Below, in pieces: positions 16,660 through 25,214 of a stretch of 64,000 nucleotides of DNA (positions are counted from its first letter, which is position 1; the number at the start of each line of letters is the position of its first letter). Under the pieces are notes generated by a model. That model saw only the letters and a list, made by a program, of their open reading frames with translations. It did not search any database and had not been told where the DNA came from. The stretch covers positions 3,225,025 to 3,289,024 of the forward strand of contig NC_012669.1 of assembly GCF_000023105.1 (NCBI RefSeq), in the 5' to 3' direction. Source of the stretch: Beutenbergia cavernae DSM 12333 (GTDB lineage Bacteria; Actinomycetota; Actinomycetes; Actinomycetales; Beutenbergiaceae). A program made the position numbers and the translations under genes.

Positions 16660-19600
16660 GGCTCGACCACCCGCCCGCCGCCTGGCCATACCGGGCAGCT
16701 CGCACGCACGGGACACCGTTCGCACGACGGGTTCGCCTGCGCGAGGAACGTCGACGCGGACATCGCGTCCGTCGCCTCCGCGAGCATCGCCCGGGTCCAG
16801 TCCTCGTCGCCGGGCGGCGGGGCCGCCTGCTGCCGGTGCTTGGCGGAGCGTCCGCCCGCACCGACGTACACGAGCCGCGCGCCGTCGGCCGCGGCGCCGT
16901 CGAACGCGCCGGCACGCGCCGCCGCCTGGTACGCGCCGAGCTGGGGATGGTGCTCGGCCTCCTGCGCCGTCACGGCGGTGGCGCCGGTCTTGAGGTCAGC
17001 GATCCGCACGCCGTCCTGGGTGTGCTCCACGCGGTCCACACGGCCGCGGATGCGGGCGCGGTCGACGACGACGTCGACGGGCACCTCCACGTCCACATGG
17101 CCGGGCACGCCGGCGAGGTAGTCCGCGAGGAGCCGCACCATCTCCTCGGCACCGGCCCGGGTGCGGCGCGCGGCCCAACCCTCCGGCAGGCCGAGCGCGG
17201 GCCAGCGCCGGTCGAGCTCCGCGAGCAGCTCCGCCGCGCCCCCGTGCGGGAGGTCGGCGGCGATCTCGTGCACGAGCGTGCCCACCTCCTGCGGCAACGC
17301 CGACCCGGACCGCCCTCCCGCCGTCGTCAGGAGCCACCGCAGCGCGCACGCCTGCAGATACTCGAGCGACGACGGCGAGACGGGCACCACGTCGTCGTCC
17401 GCCCACAGCTGCTGGGGCGTGGAGGTCGGCGCGAGGCCCGCCCATGCGTCGGGGTGCGCGAACGGCACCTCCGCGGCCGCGAGCGACGCGAGCAGACGCA
17501 CCGCCCACGGGTCGGCCGCTCTCCCGCGGAGCGTCTCCGCGCGCAGGACGCCGACGAGCCCGCGCAGGTCGAGCGCGGGCGGGACCCGGACCAGGCGGTG
17601 GTCCGGCTCGTCGTCGGCGCGCGGCGCGGGGCCGGCGGACGCGAGCCGCAGGAACTCCGACGGGCGCGTCTCGCCGTCCTGCACAGCCGTGAGCAGCAGC
17701 CGGCGCCGCGCCCGCGAGAGCGCCGAGACGAACATGCGGAGCTCGTCGTGCAGCACCGCGCGACGGGCCTGCGCGGGGCCCGCCGACGCCGCGTCGCGAC
17801 CGGCGGCGACCTCCGCCACCGCCTGCGCGCCGAGCAGCGAGTCGCGCAGACGCAGGTCCGGCCAGACGTCCTCCTGCACGCCCGCCACGACGACGACGTC
17901 CCACTCCTGCCCGGCCGCGGCCGACGCCGTGAGCACGGGGACGGACTCCGCCCTCCGGCCACGGGCGGCGAGCGTGTCGGAGGCGAACTCCTGCGTCTCG
18001 AGATACGTGAGGAAGTCCGGCGCGCGGGCGCCGGGCGTGCGGTCGGCGAACTGCTCGGCCGCCCGGAACAGCGCGATGACGGCGTCGAGATCGGCGTCCG
18101 CCCGCTCCGCCGTCGGGCCGCTGCCCAGCGCACGCTCGCGCCAGTCCGACGCCAGACCGGACGCGTCCCACAGGGCCCACAGGAGGGTCTCGACGCTCGC
18201 GCCGGGCTCCGCCGCGGCCGCCGCGCCGCGGGCGAGCGTCCGGGCCAGCCTCGCGCACGCGCGCCGCAGCCGCGGCGGCAACGTCGCGGCCCGCGACGGG
18301 TCATCGAGCAGCTCGACCAGGAGCTCGTCGCTGGCCCGCTCCCCACCGCCGGCGATCTCCTCGCGGCGCAGCTCACGCCGCAGGACGCGCAGCGCGACGG
18401 CGTCGAGCCCGCCGAGCGGCGAGCACAGCAGCCACGACGCCTCCTCCGGCGTGCACGTGCCGGCGTCCAGCATCGCGAGCGCTCGCAGCAGCGGCCGCAC
18501 GGCCGGCTCGTCGCGCAGCGGAACCTCGGCGGACGCCGTCGCCACGGGCACTCCTGCCGCGCGCAGACCGCGGCGCAGCGGTGCCACCTGCGCGGTGCGG
18601 CGCACCACGACGGCCATCCGGGACCACTCGACGCCGTCGCGCAGGCGAACCTCGCGCAGGCGGCGCGCCACCAAGCGGGCCTCCTCGCCCGCGCTGCGGA
18701 CGACCGCGACCTCGACGGCGTCGCTCCCGAGCGGGTCGACGTCGCCTCGCATCCGGCCCGGATCCCACGCGCCGGGCTCCTCGCGCCCGTCGGGGACGCC
18801 GGTGGCCGCCGGAGCGACGGCCGCGCGCCGGCGCTCGTGACCGCCGAGGGCCGGCAGGTGATCGCTGAGCGACGCGACGAGCGAACGCAGCGCCGGCGTG
18901 CCGCGCCAGACCGTGCGGAGCGTGTGCACGGTGGCACCGAACGCGCCGACATCGGAGCCGGCGGCTCCCGCCCGGGCCACCAGGGACGGCACAGCCCCGC
19001 GGAACGTCTGGACGGACGTGTCCGGGTCGCCCAGCAGCAGCAGGGAGGAGCCGTGCCCGGCGAGCGTGCCCAGCAGGCGCGCCGTGGCAAGCGTGGCGTC
19101 CTGGTAGTCGTCGTGGATCACGGTGCGCCACCGCGGCGGCTCGTGACCCGGCAGATCGGCCTCCCAGGTGGCGAGCGCCCGGGCTGCCTCGTCGACGATC
19201 GTCGCGACGTCGTACTGCGCCCCGCGATCCGGCGTCACCGACGAGAGCTGCGTGATCTCGGTGTACTCCGCGAGCACCGCCGCGCACGCCACCCACTCGG
19301 GCCGGCGGCGTCGTCTCCCCTGCCTCGCGAGCTCCTCACCGTCCCAGCCCGCCTCCGCGGCCCGCATCAGCACGTCCCGCAGCTCACCGCGGAACGCGCG
19401 CAGCGCGAGCGCCTCGCGGGGCACGGACGGCGGCCACGGCACCGGCCGGCCCTCGCCCTCGGCGTGCCCGGCGAGGAGCTCCGCGAGGATTCGGTCCTGG
19501 TCAGCGCCCACCAGCAGCGCGGGCGCCGGCTCGCCGAGCAGCGTCGCCCGCGAGCGCAGCACCGAGAACGCGAGCGAGGCGGGAGTGCGCACGAGCACGC

Positions 19601-19883
19601 GCCCGACGGTGTGGCGCACCGCCGTCGCCACAGCCTCGCGCACCCGCGCGGCCTGCCGACGGGTCGGCACGAGCAGCAGGAGATCCTCCGCCCCGCCGGC
19701 GGCGGCCAGCTCCGCGAACGCGGCGACCGCCGTCGTCGTCCGCCCGGACCCCGGAGCGCCGAGCACCACGTGCTTCCCACCCCAGATCGCAGCATCGACG
19801 ACGGCGCGCTGGCTCGCGTCGAGCGTCACCCCGTCCGCTTGCTCGCCGAAGGACAGCGGCGGCGCGAAGGCGGAGGTCGTCAC
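16656..19883 (-). CDS. adnA: AdnA-type helicase-nuclease subunit with Fe-S nuclease domain
   Basis: A 1075-residue partner of AdnB. The Walker A is GAPGSGRTT (from residue 42) with Arg48 where Lys is normally required, and motif II reads HDDYQDA (about 255-261) rather than DExQD, so the motor may be weakened. Late helicase motifs are visible (SAAAGQEWDVVVV, ALSRARRRLL). The C-terminal RecB-family nuclease has GTLVHEIAA (about 870), RIADLKTGA (about 964) and a cysteine cluster CERCPVRASC near the end which, with the Cys of QACALRWLL, can hold the 4Fe-4S cluster of AdnA/AddB nucleases. The start is uncertain: GTG at 19883 is chosen for length; a GTG/ATG frame extends 10 codons further. It is the first gene of an adnA-adnB operon. 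Confidence 0.9.
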   Translation of the reverse strand: MTTSAFAPPLSFGEQADGVTLDASQRAVVDAAIWGGKHVVLGAPGSGRTTTAVAAFAELAAAGGAEDLLLLVPTRRQAARVREAVATAVRHTVGRVLVRTPASLAFSVLRSRATLLGEPAPALLVGADQDRILAELLAGHAEGEGRPVPWPPSVPREALALRAFRGELRDVLMRAAEAGWDGEELARQGRRRRRPEWVACAAVLAEYTEITQLSSVTPDRGAQYDVATIVDEAARALATWEADLPGHEPPRWRTVIHDDYQDATLATARLLGTLAGHGSSLLLLGDPDTSVQTFRGAVPSLVARAGAAGSDVGAFGATVHTLRTVWRGTPALRSLVASLSDHLPALGGHERRRAAVAPAATGVPDGREEPGAWDPGRMRGDVDPLGSDAVEVAVVRSAGEEARLVARRLREVRLRDGVEWSRMAVVVRRTAQVAPLRRGLRAAGVPVATASAEVPLRDEPAVRPLLRALAMLDAGTCTPEEASWLLCSPLGGLDAVALRVLRRELRREEIAGGGERASDELLVELLDDPSRAATLPPRLRRACARLARTLARGAAAAAEPGASVETLLWALWDASGLASDWRERALGSGPTAERADADLDAVIALFRAAEQFADRTPGARAPDFLTYLETQEFASDTLAARGRRAESVPVLTASAAAGQEWDVVVVAGVQEDVWPDLRLRDSLLGAQAVAEVAAGRDAASAGPAQARRAVLHDELRMFVSALSRARRRLLLTAVQDGETRPSEFLRLASAGPAPRADDEPDHRLVRVPPALDLRGLVGVLRAETLRGRAADPWAVRLLASLAAAEVPFAHPDAWAGLAPTSTPQQLWADDDVVPVSPSSLEYLQACALRWLLTTAGGRSGSALPQEVGTLVHEIAADLPHGGAAELLAELDRRWPALGLPEGWAARRTRAGAEEMVRLLADYLAGVPGHVDVEVPVDVVVDRARIRGRVDRVEHTQDGVRIADLKTGATAVTAQEAEHHPQLGAYQAAARAGAFDGAAADGARLVYVGAGGRSAKHRQQAAPPPGDEDWTRAMLAEATDAMSASTFLAQANPSCERCPVRASCPVWPGGGRVVEP

Positions 19884-19959
19884 ATCGACGATGACACCAC
19901 GCCCCGCCGACATCCCCGGCCTCCCGGCAGCGCGCGTCGCCGAGCCGGAGCCGGCCGAC

Positions 19960-20736
19960 TCACCCGGCTGCCGGCCAGCCGTTCGGAACGCAACCGCCGA
20001 CGTCGATGGACTGCTGCACCATCACCGGTGCCACGGCCCCCGGCGCCGGGCACGCCTCGTGCTGGTGGCCGAGCAGGTGACCCACCTCGTGGTTGACGAG
20101 GTACTCGCGGTAGCCCTCCACCGTGCCACCCGCATCGACGAACGGCGACGTGCCGAGCACGAACCGTTCCGCGTTCAGAGCGGCGTGCCCGTTGCGCCCG
20201 CAGGAGTACACGCCGACCGTCGGCAACGGGGCGCACAGCGCGTCGACGGTCGCCCCCGTCGCGAGCACCACGCGGATCTCGGCCTCACCTGTCGTGCGGG
20301 CGAACGAGACGTCGTCGACGGCGGGCCAGCCGCGCTCGTCGTTGAGCGTCGCCATGACGAAGGACGCGAACGCGTCGACGTCCACGGGCAGCCCCGACTC
20401 GACCTCGACCCGCACGAGGACGGCCCGCCCGGCGCCGGGCGCCGGCTGCTCGCCGTCGGCGACGACGAACGTGCCGTCGCCGGCGGCCGCGACGTCCGTG
20501 CCGAGCACCCCGGCCCGGGCGTCGGCCGCCGCGGCGGGATCCGGCGACGGCGTGGGGCTGGGCTCGGGCTCCGGCTCCACGCGGACGGTGGGGGCGGGAC
20601 TCGCGCTCGGCGTGGCGACGGGCGCCGCCTCCCGCGGCAGCGGATCACCGGGGTGCCGGCCGACGGCGATGAGGGCGATCGCCGTCGCCACCGCCACGGC
20701 GAGCACGACGGCGCCGTGCCACCCGCGCAGTCGCAT
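19960..20736 (-). CDS. DUF3152 secreted/membrane-anchored zinc protease-like protein
   Basis: A 258-residue protein: signal anchor at residues 9-27, a Pro/Glu/Ser-rich linker (EPEPEPSPTPSPDP), then a globular DUF3152 domain. The zinc motif NHEVGHLLGHQHEACP is of the metzincin type (HExxHxxGHxH), and the two cysteine pairs of the domain may form disulfides. The domain is homologous to M. tuberculosis Rv3207c and has no known substrate. The ATG is preceded by CACGAT 6 nt upstream, consistent with a leaderless message. It lies upstream of adnA on the same strand, 76 nt apart, and is divergent from the DUF3107 gene. Confidence 0.88.
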   Translation of the reverse strand: MRLRGWHGAVVLAVAVATAIALIAVGRHPGDPLPREAAPVATPSASPAPTVRVEPEPEPSPTPSPDPAAAADARAGVLGTDVAAAGDGTFVVADGEQPAPGAGRAVLVRVEVESGLPVDVDAFASFVMATLNDERGWPAVDDVSFARTTGEAEIRVVLATGATVDALCAPLPTVGVYSCGRNGHAALNAERFVLGTSPFVDAGGTVEGYREYLVNHEVGHLLGHQHEACPAPGAVAPVMVQQSIDVGGCVPNGWPAAG

Positions 20737-20819
20737 GCCGCCATCGTGCCACCCGCGCGGGACCCTACGATGGGAGGCAGAGGTACCGGGAGCCCGGTGC
20801 GTGACCTGGAGGAGACAGC

Positions 20820-21059
20820 GTGGAGATCACGATCGGCGTCCGGAACGTGGCGCGGGAGCTCACCTTCGAGACGGCCGGAGCGGCCGACGAGGTGGTCGCG
20901 ACGGTGACCGCCGCGCTCGAGAAGGCGAAGGGTGCGGGCGGCGGCGTGCTCGACCTCGAGGACAACCGCGGACGCCGGATCATCGTCCCCCTCGACGCGC
21001 TCGGCTACGTCGAGATCGGGTCCGACGAGCCGCGTCGCGTCGGGTTCGGCACCATCTGA
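20820..21059 (+). CDS. DUF3107 small protein
   Basis: A 79-residue protein (MEITIGVRNVARELTFE...) of the DUF3107 family, conserved in Actinobacteria beside the DEAD-box helicase and adnAB genes (mycobacterial Rv3208A/TB9.4 by position). It has no catalytic motif; the predicted fold is a small alpha/beta domain. The start is GTG 20820-20822, with GGAGGAG 7 nt upstream. TACGAT at 20766-20771 may be its -10 box. Function unknown. Confidence 0.88.
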   Translation: MEITIGVRNVARELTFETAGAADEVVATVTAALEKAKGAGGGVLDLEDNRGRRIIVPLDALGYVEIGSDEPRRVGFGTI

Positions 21060-21092
21060 GGACCATCTGGGGACGGCCGGAGGCCCGGGCGG

Positions 21093-21791
21093 TCAGGCGG
21101 TCAGCCCGAGCCTCCCCATCCGCCGGGCGTGCTCGCCGGAGAGCCGGTTGAGCATCGCCCCGGGGCCGCCCGCGAGCGCCTGGCCGGCGAGCTTCACGAG
21201 GTCCGGGTGCTGCGCCAGGACCTGGGAGGCGACGCCCAGACCCTCGCCCACGATGCGCCGCCCCCACAGCGCGAGGCGTGCGCCGATCTGCGGTTCGGCG
21301 GCGATGACCGGCCCCAGCGCCCCGACCACGTAGTCGCCGTGCCCGCTGTCGGCGAGCACCTCGTCGACGACGGCCCGCGTGGCCGGGTCGAGGTGGCCGG
21401 CGACCTCGCGCTGGAAGTCGAGCACGAGGCTGTACCCGATGTACGTCTTGATCAGGCGCTCCCACCAGTCCCGGGGGACCGTCCGCGCGTCGAAGTCGCT
21501 CAGCACGTCCCGGTAGCGCTCCATGAGCGCCGGCAGGTCGCCCCCGAGCGAGGACACGTAGGACTCGAGCGCGTCGATGTGCGCGAGCTCCCCGGCCGCC
21601 ATGCGCGAGATCGTGAGGCGGTCCACCAGGTCCGGTGCGTGCGGGGCGTCCTCCGCGAGGCGCGCGAACGACGCCAGCTCCCCGGAGGCGAGCAGTCCGA
21701 GCACGTCGAGGACGGCGGCGCGGTACTCGGCGTCGTCCAGCGACGGCACGGCACTGGAGGACTCGTCGGCGATCGCCGCGGCATCGGTCAT
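21093..21791 (-). CDS. Ferritin-like domain (DUF3066-type) protein
   Basis: A 232-residue all-helical protein corresponding to mycobacterial Rv3210c. Spaced carboxylate/histidine pairs (AAGELAHIDALESY and YSLVLDFQREVAGHL) are compatible with the ferritin-like di-iron fold, in which the protein is usually listed; a tRNA-hydroxylase MiaE-like relationship has been suggested for this group, but I cannot test it here. Start ATG at 21789-21791 lies 7 nt after a TACCCT -10 box (leaderless). It converges with the DUF3107 gene. Confidence 0.75.
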   Translation of the reverse strand: MTDAAAIADESSSAVPSLDDAEYRAAVLDVLGLLASGELASFARLAEDAPHAPDLVDRLTISRMAAGELAHIDALESYVSSLGGDLPALMERYRDVLSDFDARTVPRDWWERLIKTYIGYSLVLDFQREVAGHLDPATRAVVDEVLADSGHGDYVVGALGPVIAAEPQIGARLALWGRRIVGEGLGVASQVLAQHPDLVKLAGQALAGGPGAMLNRLSGEHARRMGRLGLTA

Positions 21792-21798
21792 GCGTCCC

Positions 21799-21804
21799 AG
21801 GGTA
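21799..21804 (-). promoter_or_regulatory. -10 box of the ferritin-like gene (leaderless)
   Basis: TACCCT on the minus strand, separated from the ATG by 7 nt. Confidence 0.5.
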
Positions 21805-22058
21805 GTTCGGGGCCACGTGACGCGTCGCACACGGCGCGAACGGCGCGTGCCGGTAGGATTGCGCGTGACAAGGGTTGCCCGGTCGCCTCGTCAGGACCTC
21901 ATCGCCAGCGCCAGACGCCGGCACGCACTTCGCGATCGGCTACCACGAACGGCGCCAGGCCGCCGTAGTCGACGCAGGCCCGCACCGCCTCCCCGCGAGA
22001 GCGTGACCGGGTGTCGATGCTGCTGGCCGCGCCACGAACGATGAGGCGGACCATCCGC

Positions 22059-23801
22059 ATGACCGACACCACCACGGCACCCGTGCCCTCCCCCACCGAC
22101 GACGCCGGCGACGTCGACGCCGCGTCCCTGGACGCCGTCGTCGAGGAGACGATCGAGGCGGCGGAGGTCGACGCCGCCCCGCACGCCACCGACGAGCGCA
22201 CGTTCGCCGACTTCGGCGTGTCCGACGCGATCGTGACGGCGCTGCGCGACGTCGGGATCGTCCACCCGTTCCCGATCCAGTCGCTGACCCTCCCGGTCGC
22301 GCTCCAGGCGCACGACATCATCGGCCAGGCCAAGACCGGCACGGGCAAGACGCTCGGCTTCGGCATCCCGCTGCTCGAGCGCGTGGTGGGGCCGGGCGAG
22401 GACGGCTGGGACGCCGTCGAGGCGCCCGGCGCTCCGCAGGCGCTCGTCGTCGTCCCCACGCGCGAGCTCGCTGTCCAGGTGGCCGGCGACCTCGAGACGG
22501 CGGCGCGGCACCGCAAGGCGCGCGTCGTCCAGCTGTACGGCGGCCGTGCCTACGAGCCGCAGGTCGCGGCGCTCGGACGCGGCACGGAGGTCGTGGTCGG
22601 CACGCCCGGCCGCATGATCGACCTGATGCGGCAGCGCGTGCTGGACCTCAGCCACGTCCGCACCGTCGTGCTCGACGAGGCCGACGAGATGCTCGACCTC
22701 GGGTTCCTGCCCGACGTCGAGACCCTCCTCGCCGCGACGCCGCCCCAGCGGCACACGATGCTCTTCTCCGCGACGATGCCCGGCGCCGTCGTCGCCCTCG
22801 CACGGCGCTTCATGTCGCACCCCACGCACATCCGCGCGCACGACCCGAACGACGACGGCGCGACCCTCAAGGCGATCCGCAAGGTCGTGTACCGGGCGCA
22901 CGCCCTCGACAAGGTCGAGATGCTCGCCCGCCTGCTGCAGGCCGACGGGCGCGGGCTCACGATCGTGTTCACGCGCACGAAGCGGACGGCGGCGAAGGTC
23001 GCCGACGAGCTCGTCGACCGTGGGTTCGCCGCTGCCGCGATCCACGGCGACCTCGGCCAGGGTGCCCGTGAGCAGGCGCTGCGCGCCTTCCGCCACGGCA
23101 AGGTCGACGTCCTCGTCGCGACGGACGTCGCGGCCCGCGGTATCGACATCGACGACGTCACGCACGTCGTCAACTACCAGTGCCCCGAGGACGAGAAGAC
23201 GTTCCTGCACCGGATCGGCCGTACGGGCCGCGCCGGCAACACGGGCACGGCCGTGACGTTCGTGGACTGGGACGACATCCCGCGCTGGGCGCTCATCGAC
23301 CGCGCGCTCGAGCTCGGCACGCCGAACCCGCCGGAGACGTACTCGACGTCGCCGCACTTCTACTCCGACCTCGGCATCCCCGAGGGCACGAAGGGCCGGC
23401 TCCCGCGCGGCGCCCGCACCCGCGCCGGCCTCGAGGCCGAGGAGCTCGAGGACATCGGCGAGACCGGGAAGCACCACGGGACGCCGACGGCGCGCGGTGG
23501 CCGGGACGGCGAGCGGCGCGGCCGGGACGGCGAGCGGCGCGGCCGCGACGGCGACCGGCACGACCGGCCCGCCGGGGGCGACGGTCCGCGCGGCGAGGGT
23601 GGTCGACGACGGCGCCCGCGTCGCACCGCGTCCGAGGCGCCCGCCGACGGTCAGGCGCGTCGCTCCGACGAACGTCCCGCCGGCGAGCAGCCGCGGCCCG
23701 ACGGCGAGCAGCCGCGGCGTCGTCGCCGTCGTCGTCGCGGTGGTGCCGGCGACGGCACGGCCCCGGCAGCACCGGCCGACGGCGGGTCCCCGACGCCCTG
23801 A
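22059..23801 (+). CDS. DEAD-box ATP-dependent RNA helicase
   Basis: A 580-residue RNA helicase (RhlE/DeaD type). Motifs in order: Q-motif FADFGVSDAIV..PFPIQ, I AKTGTGKT, Ia VPTRELAVQV, Ib GTPGRMIDL, II VLDEADEML, III FSATM, IV IVFTRTK, V ATDVAARGIDI, VI HRIGRTGRAG. The C-terminal 120 residues are Arg/Gly-rich with a seven-residue tandem repeat (GRDGERR, three copies) and then long Arg runs, an RNA-binding tail like those of other actinobacterial helicases. The ATG at 22059 has GAGGCGGACC upstream; the frame reaches back to 22011. A 5' leader of roughly 200 nt is possible, because a TAGGAT lies at 21857-21862. It may act in ribosome assembly or RNA turnover. Confidence 0.93.
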   Translation: MTDTTTAPVPSPTDDAGDVDAASLDAVVEETIEAAEVDAAPHATDERTFADFGVSDAIVTALRDVGIVHPFPIQSLTLPVALQAHDIIGQAKTGTGKTLGFGIPLLERVVGPGEDGWDAVEAPGAPQALVVVPTRELAVQVAGDLETAARHRKARVVQLYGGRAYEPQVAALGRGTEVVVGTPGRMIDLMRQRVLDLSHVRTVVLDEADEMLDLGFLPDVETLLAATPPQRHTMLFSATMPGAVVALARRFMSHPTHIRAHDPNDDGATLKAIRKVVYRAHALDKVEMLARLLQADGRGLTIVFTRTKRTAAKVADELVDRGFAAAAIHGDLGQGAREQALRAFRHGKVDVLVATDVAARGIDIDDVTHVVNYQCPEDEKTFLHRIGRTGRAGNTGTAVTFVDWDDIPRWALIDRALELGTPNPPETYSTSPHFYSDLGIPEGTKGRLPRGARTRAGLEAEELEDIGETGKHHGTPTARGGRDGERRGRDGERRGRDGDRHDRPAGGDGPRGEGGRRRRPRRTASEAPADGQARRSDERPAGEQPRPDGEQPRRRRRRRRGGAGDGTAPAAPADGGSPTP

Positions 23802-23810
23802 ACCGGCGTC
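23792..23810. terminator. Small hairpin between convergent helicase and yciO-type genes
   Basis: GACGCC (23792-23797) pairs with GGCGTC (23805-23810) around a 7-nt loop that contains the helicase stop codon. It is short, with no T-tract, and could serve both convergent transcripts. Confidence 0.35.
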
Positions 23811-24429
23811 AGGCGAAGCGGCTCGGGTCCCCCGCGCCGACGCGCATGATCTCCGGCGCACCGCTCGAGTAGTCGACGACGGTCGTGGGCACCACGCCGC
23901 AGTCGCCGGCGTCCACGACCGCGTCGACGACCGTGTCCAGCTGCTCCTTGATCTGCCAACCCTCCGTCATGGGCTCCTCGGCGTCGGGGAGCAGCAGCGT
24001 GCTCGACAGCAGCGGCTGGTCGAGCTCGCGCAGGATGGCCCGCACCACGGGGTGGTCGGGGATGCGCACCCCGACCGTGCGCTTCTTCTCCTGCGCGACC
24101 CGGCGGGGCACCTCGGGCGTGGCCGGCAGGACGAACGTGTACGGCCCCGGGGTGGCGGCGCGGATGGCGCGGAACGCGGCGTTGTCCAGGTGCACGAGGC
24201 GGCCCAGCTGCGCGAAGTCCGCGCACACGAGCGTGAACTCATGCCGGGAGTCCAGCTGCCGGATCCTGCGGATCCGCTCGGTGGCGTCGTGGTTGTCGAC
24301 GCGCGCCCCGAGGGCGTAGCAGGAGTCGGTCGGGTACGCGATCAGCGCGTCGGCGCGGAGCATCGCGACGATCTGTGCGACAGCGCGCGGCTGAGGATCC
24401 TTCGGGTGCACGTCGAAGTACCGGGCCAT
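23809..24429 (-). CDS. YciO/Sua5/YrdC-family putative threonylcarbamoyl-AMP synthase
   Basis: A 206-residue single-domain YrdC protein. The conserved patches are AYPTDSCYALGA (ATP/carbonate site), PGPYTFVLPAT and KKRTVGVRIPDHP. YrdC/Sua5 proteins make threonylcarbamoyl-AMP for tRNA t6A; this sequence is closer to the YciO subgroup, which has weaker activity in E. coli, and a separate tsaC could exist elsewhere. TAGTCT lies 7 nt before the ATG, which fits a leaderless start. It converges with the RNA helicase (7 nt between ends). Confidence 0.88.
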   Translation of the reverse strand: MARYFDVHPKDPQPRAVAQIVAMLRADALIAYPTDSCYALGARVDNHDATERIRRIRQLDSRHEFTLVCADFAQLGRLVHLDNAAFRAIRAATPGPYTFVLPATPEVPRRVAQEKKRTVGVRIPDHPVVRAILRELDQPLLSSTLLLPDAEEPMTEGWQIKEQLDTVVDAVVDAGDCGVVPTTVVDYSSGAPEIMRVGAGDPSRFA

Positions 24430-24436
24430 GAGGGTC

Positions 24437-24442
24437 AGACTA
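24437..24442 (-). promoter_or_regulatory. -10 box of the YciO-type gene (leaderless)
   Basis: TAGTCT on the minus strand ends 7 nt before the ATG at 24429. Confidence 0.5.
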
Positions 24443-24459
24443 GGGGGCGCCGCCCGGTC

Positions 24460-24530
24460 CCGAGCTCGTACCTTCCCGGCGAGATCGGACGCCGGGGCGT
24501 ACGAGCTCGCCGCGCGGGTACGAGCTCGGC
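24460..24530. repeat. 71-bp inverted-repeat element, copy 1
   Basis: Its ends CCGAGCTCGTACC and GGTACGAGCTCGG form a perfect 13-bp inverted repeat. The whole 71 bp aligns without gaps to 55047-55117 (about 59 of 71 identical). It fills most of the 164-bp gap between the yciO-type gene and marC. It has no coding potential of its own. Confidence 0.8.
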
Positions 24531-24593
24531 GTGACGCGGCCGGTCGCGCGACGCCGGGAGGTGCGGACCGCGCGGGCGCGTGCCGGCGGCGCG

Positions 24594-25214
24594 TCAGCCC
24601 TCGAGCACGAATGCCCGGACGGCGTCGGCGATGAGCTGCACGGCGATCGCGGCCAGCAGCAGACCGGCGATCCGGGTGACGAGCGTGGTGCCACCCTCAC
24701 CGAGCACGCGGTGGATGACGCCGGCGAACCGCATCGCGATCCACAGGCTGACGTGGACGAGCACGATGGCCGCGATGATCGCCACCCAGGACGCCACGTC
24801 GCCGTCACCCTGCTGCACGGCGAGCATCGACGCGACGATCGCCCCAGGTCCAGCGAGCAGCGGCGTCCCGAGCGGCACGAGCGCGACGTTGACGCCGCGC
24901 CCGGACGGCTGCGGCTCCTCCGCCTTCCCGGTGAGCAGCTCGAGCGCCACGAGGAGCAGGAGCAACCCGCCCGACGCCTGCAGCGCCGGGACCGAGATGT
25001 GCAGGAACCGCAGGATCGCCTGCCCGAACAGCGTGAACGCCATGATGACGCCGAACGCCACGTAGACCGCCTGCAGCGCCGCGCGCGCCCGCTGCTTCGC
25101 CGTCATCGTCGACGTCAGCGCGAGGAACACGGGCACGGTCCCGGGCGGGTCCATGATGACGAACAACGTGAGGAACGTCGTCGAGAACAGCGTGACGTCG
25201 ATGATCGAGCTCAC
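24594..25214 (-). CDS. MarC-family integral membrane protein
   Basis: A 206-residue, six-helix membrane protein. FVIMDPPGTVPVFLAL near the N-terminus and PLLAGPGAIVASML in the middle are the repeated MarC/UPF0056 boxes. The family was once linked to multiple antibiotic resistance in E. coli, but that link was withdrawn; transport activity is unproven. The GTG at 25212-25214 overlaps the stop of the PHP gene by 4 nt (GTGA), so the two are translationally coupled. Confidence 0.9.
   Translation of the reverse strand: MSSIIDVTLFSTTFLTLFVIMDPPGTVPVFLALTSTMTAKQRARAALQAVYVAFGVIMAFTLFGQAILRFLHISVPALQASGGLLLLLVALELLTGKAEEPQPSGRGVNVALVPLGTPLLAGPGAIVASMLAVQQGDGDVASWVAIIAAIVLVHVSLWIAMRFAGVIHRVLGEGGTTLVTRIAGLLLAAIAVQLIADAVRAFVLEG

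Noticed and set aside
16656-16725. 70-nt overlap of adnA and adnB as a frameshifted fusion
   Set aside because: A GTGA 4-nt overlap at 16656-16659 gives a normal operon junction and full-length family proteins.
22011-22058. Longer N-terminus for the DEAD-box helicase
   Set aside because: The added 16 residues are basic and unlike the family; a better ribosome site precedes 22059.
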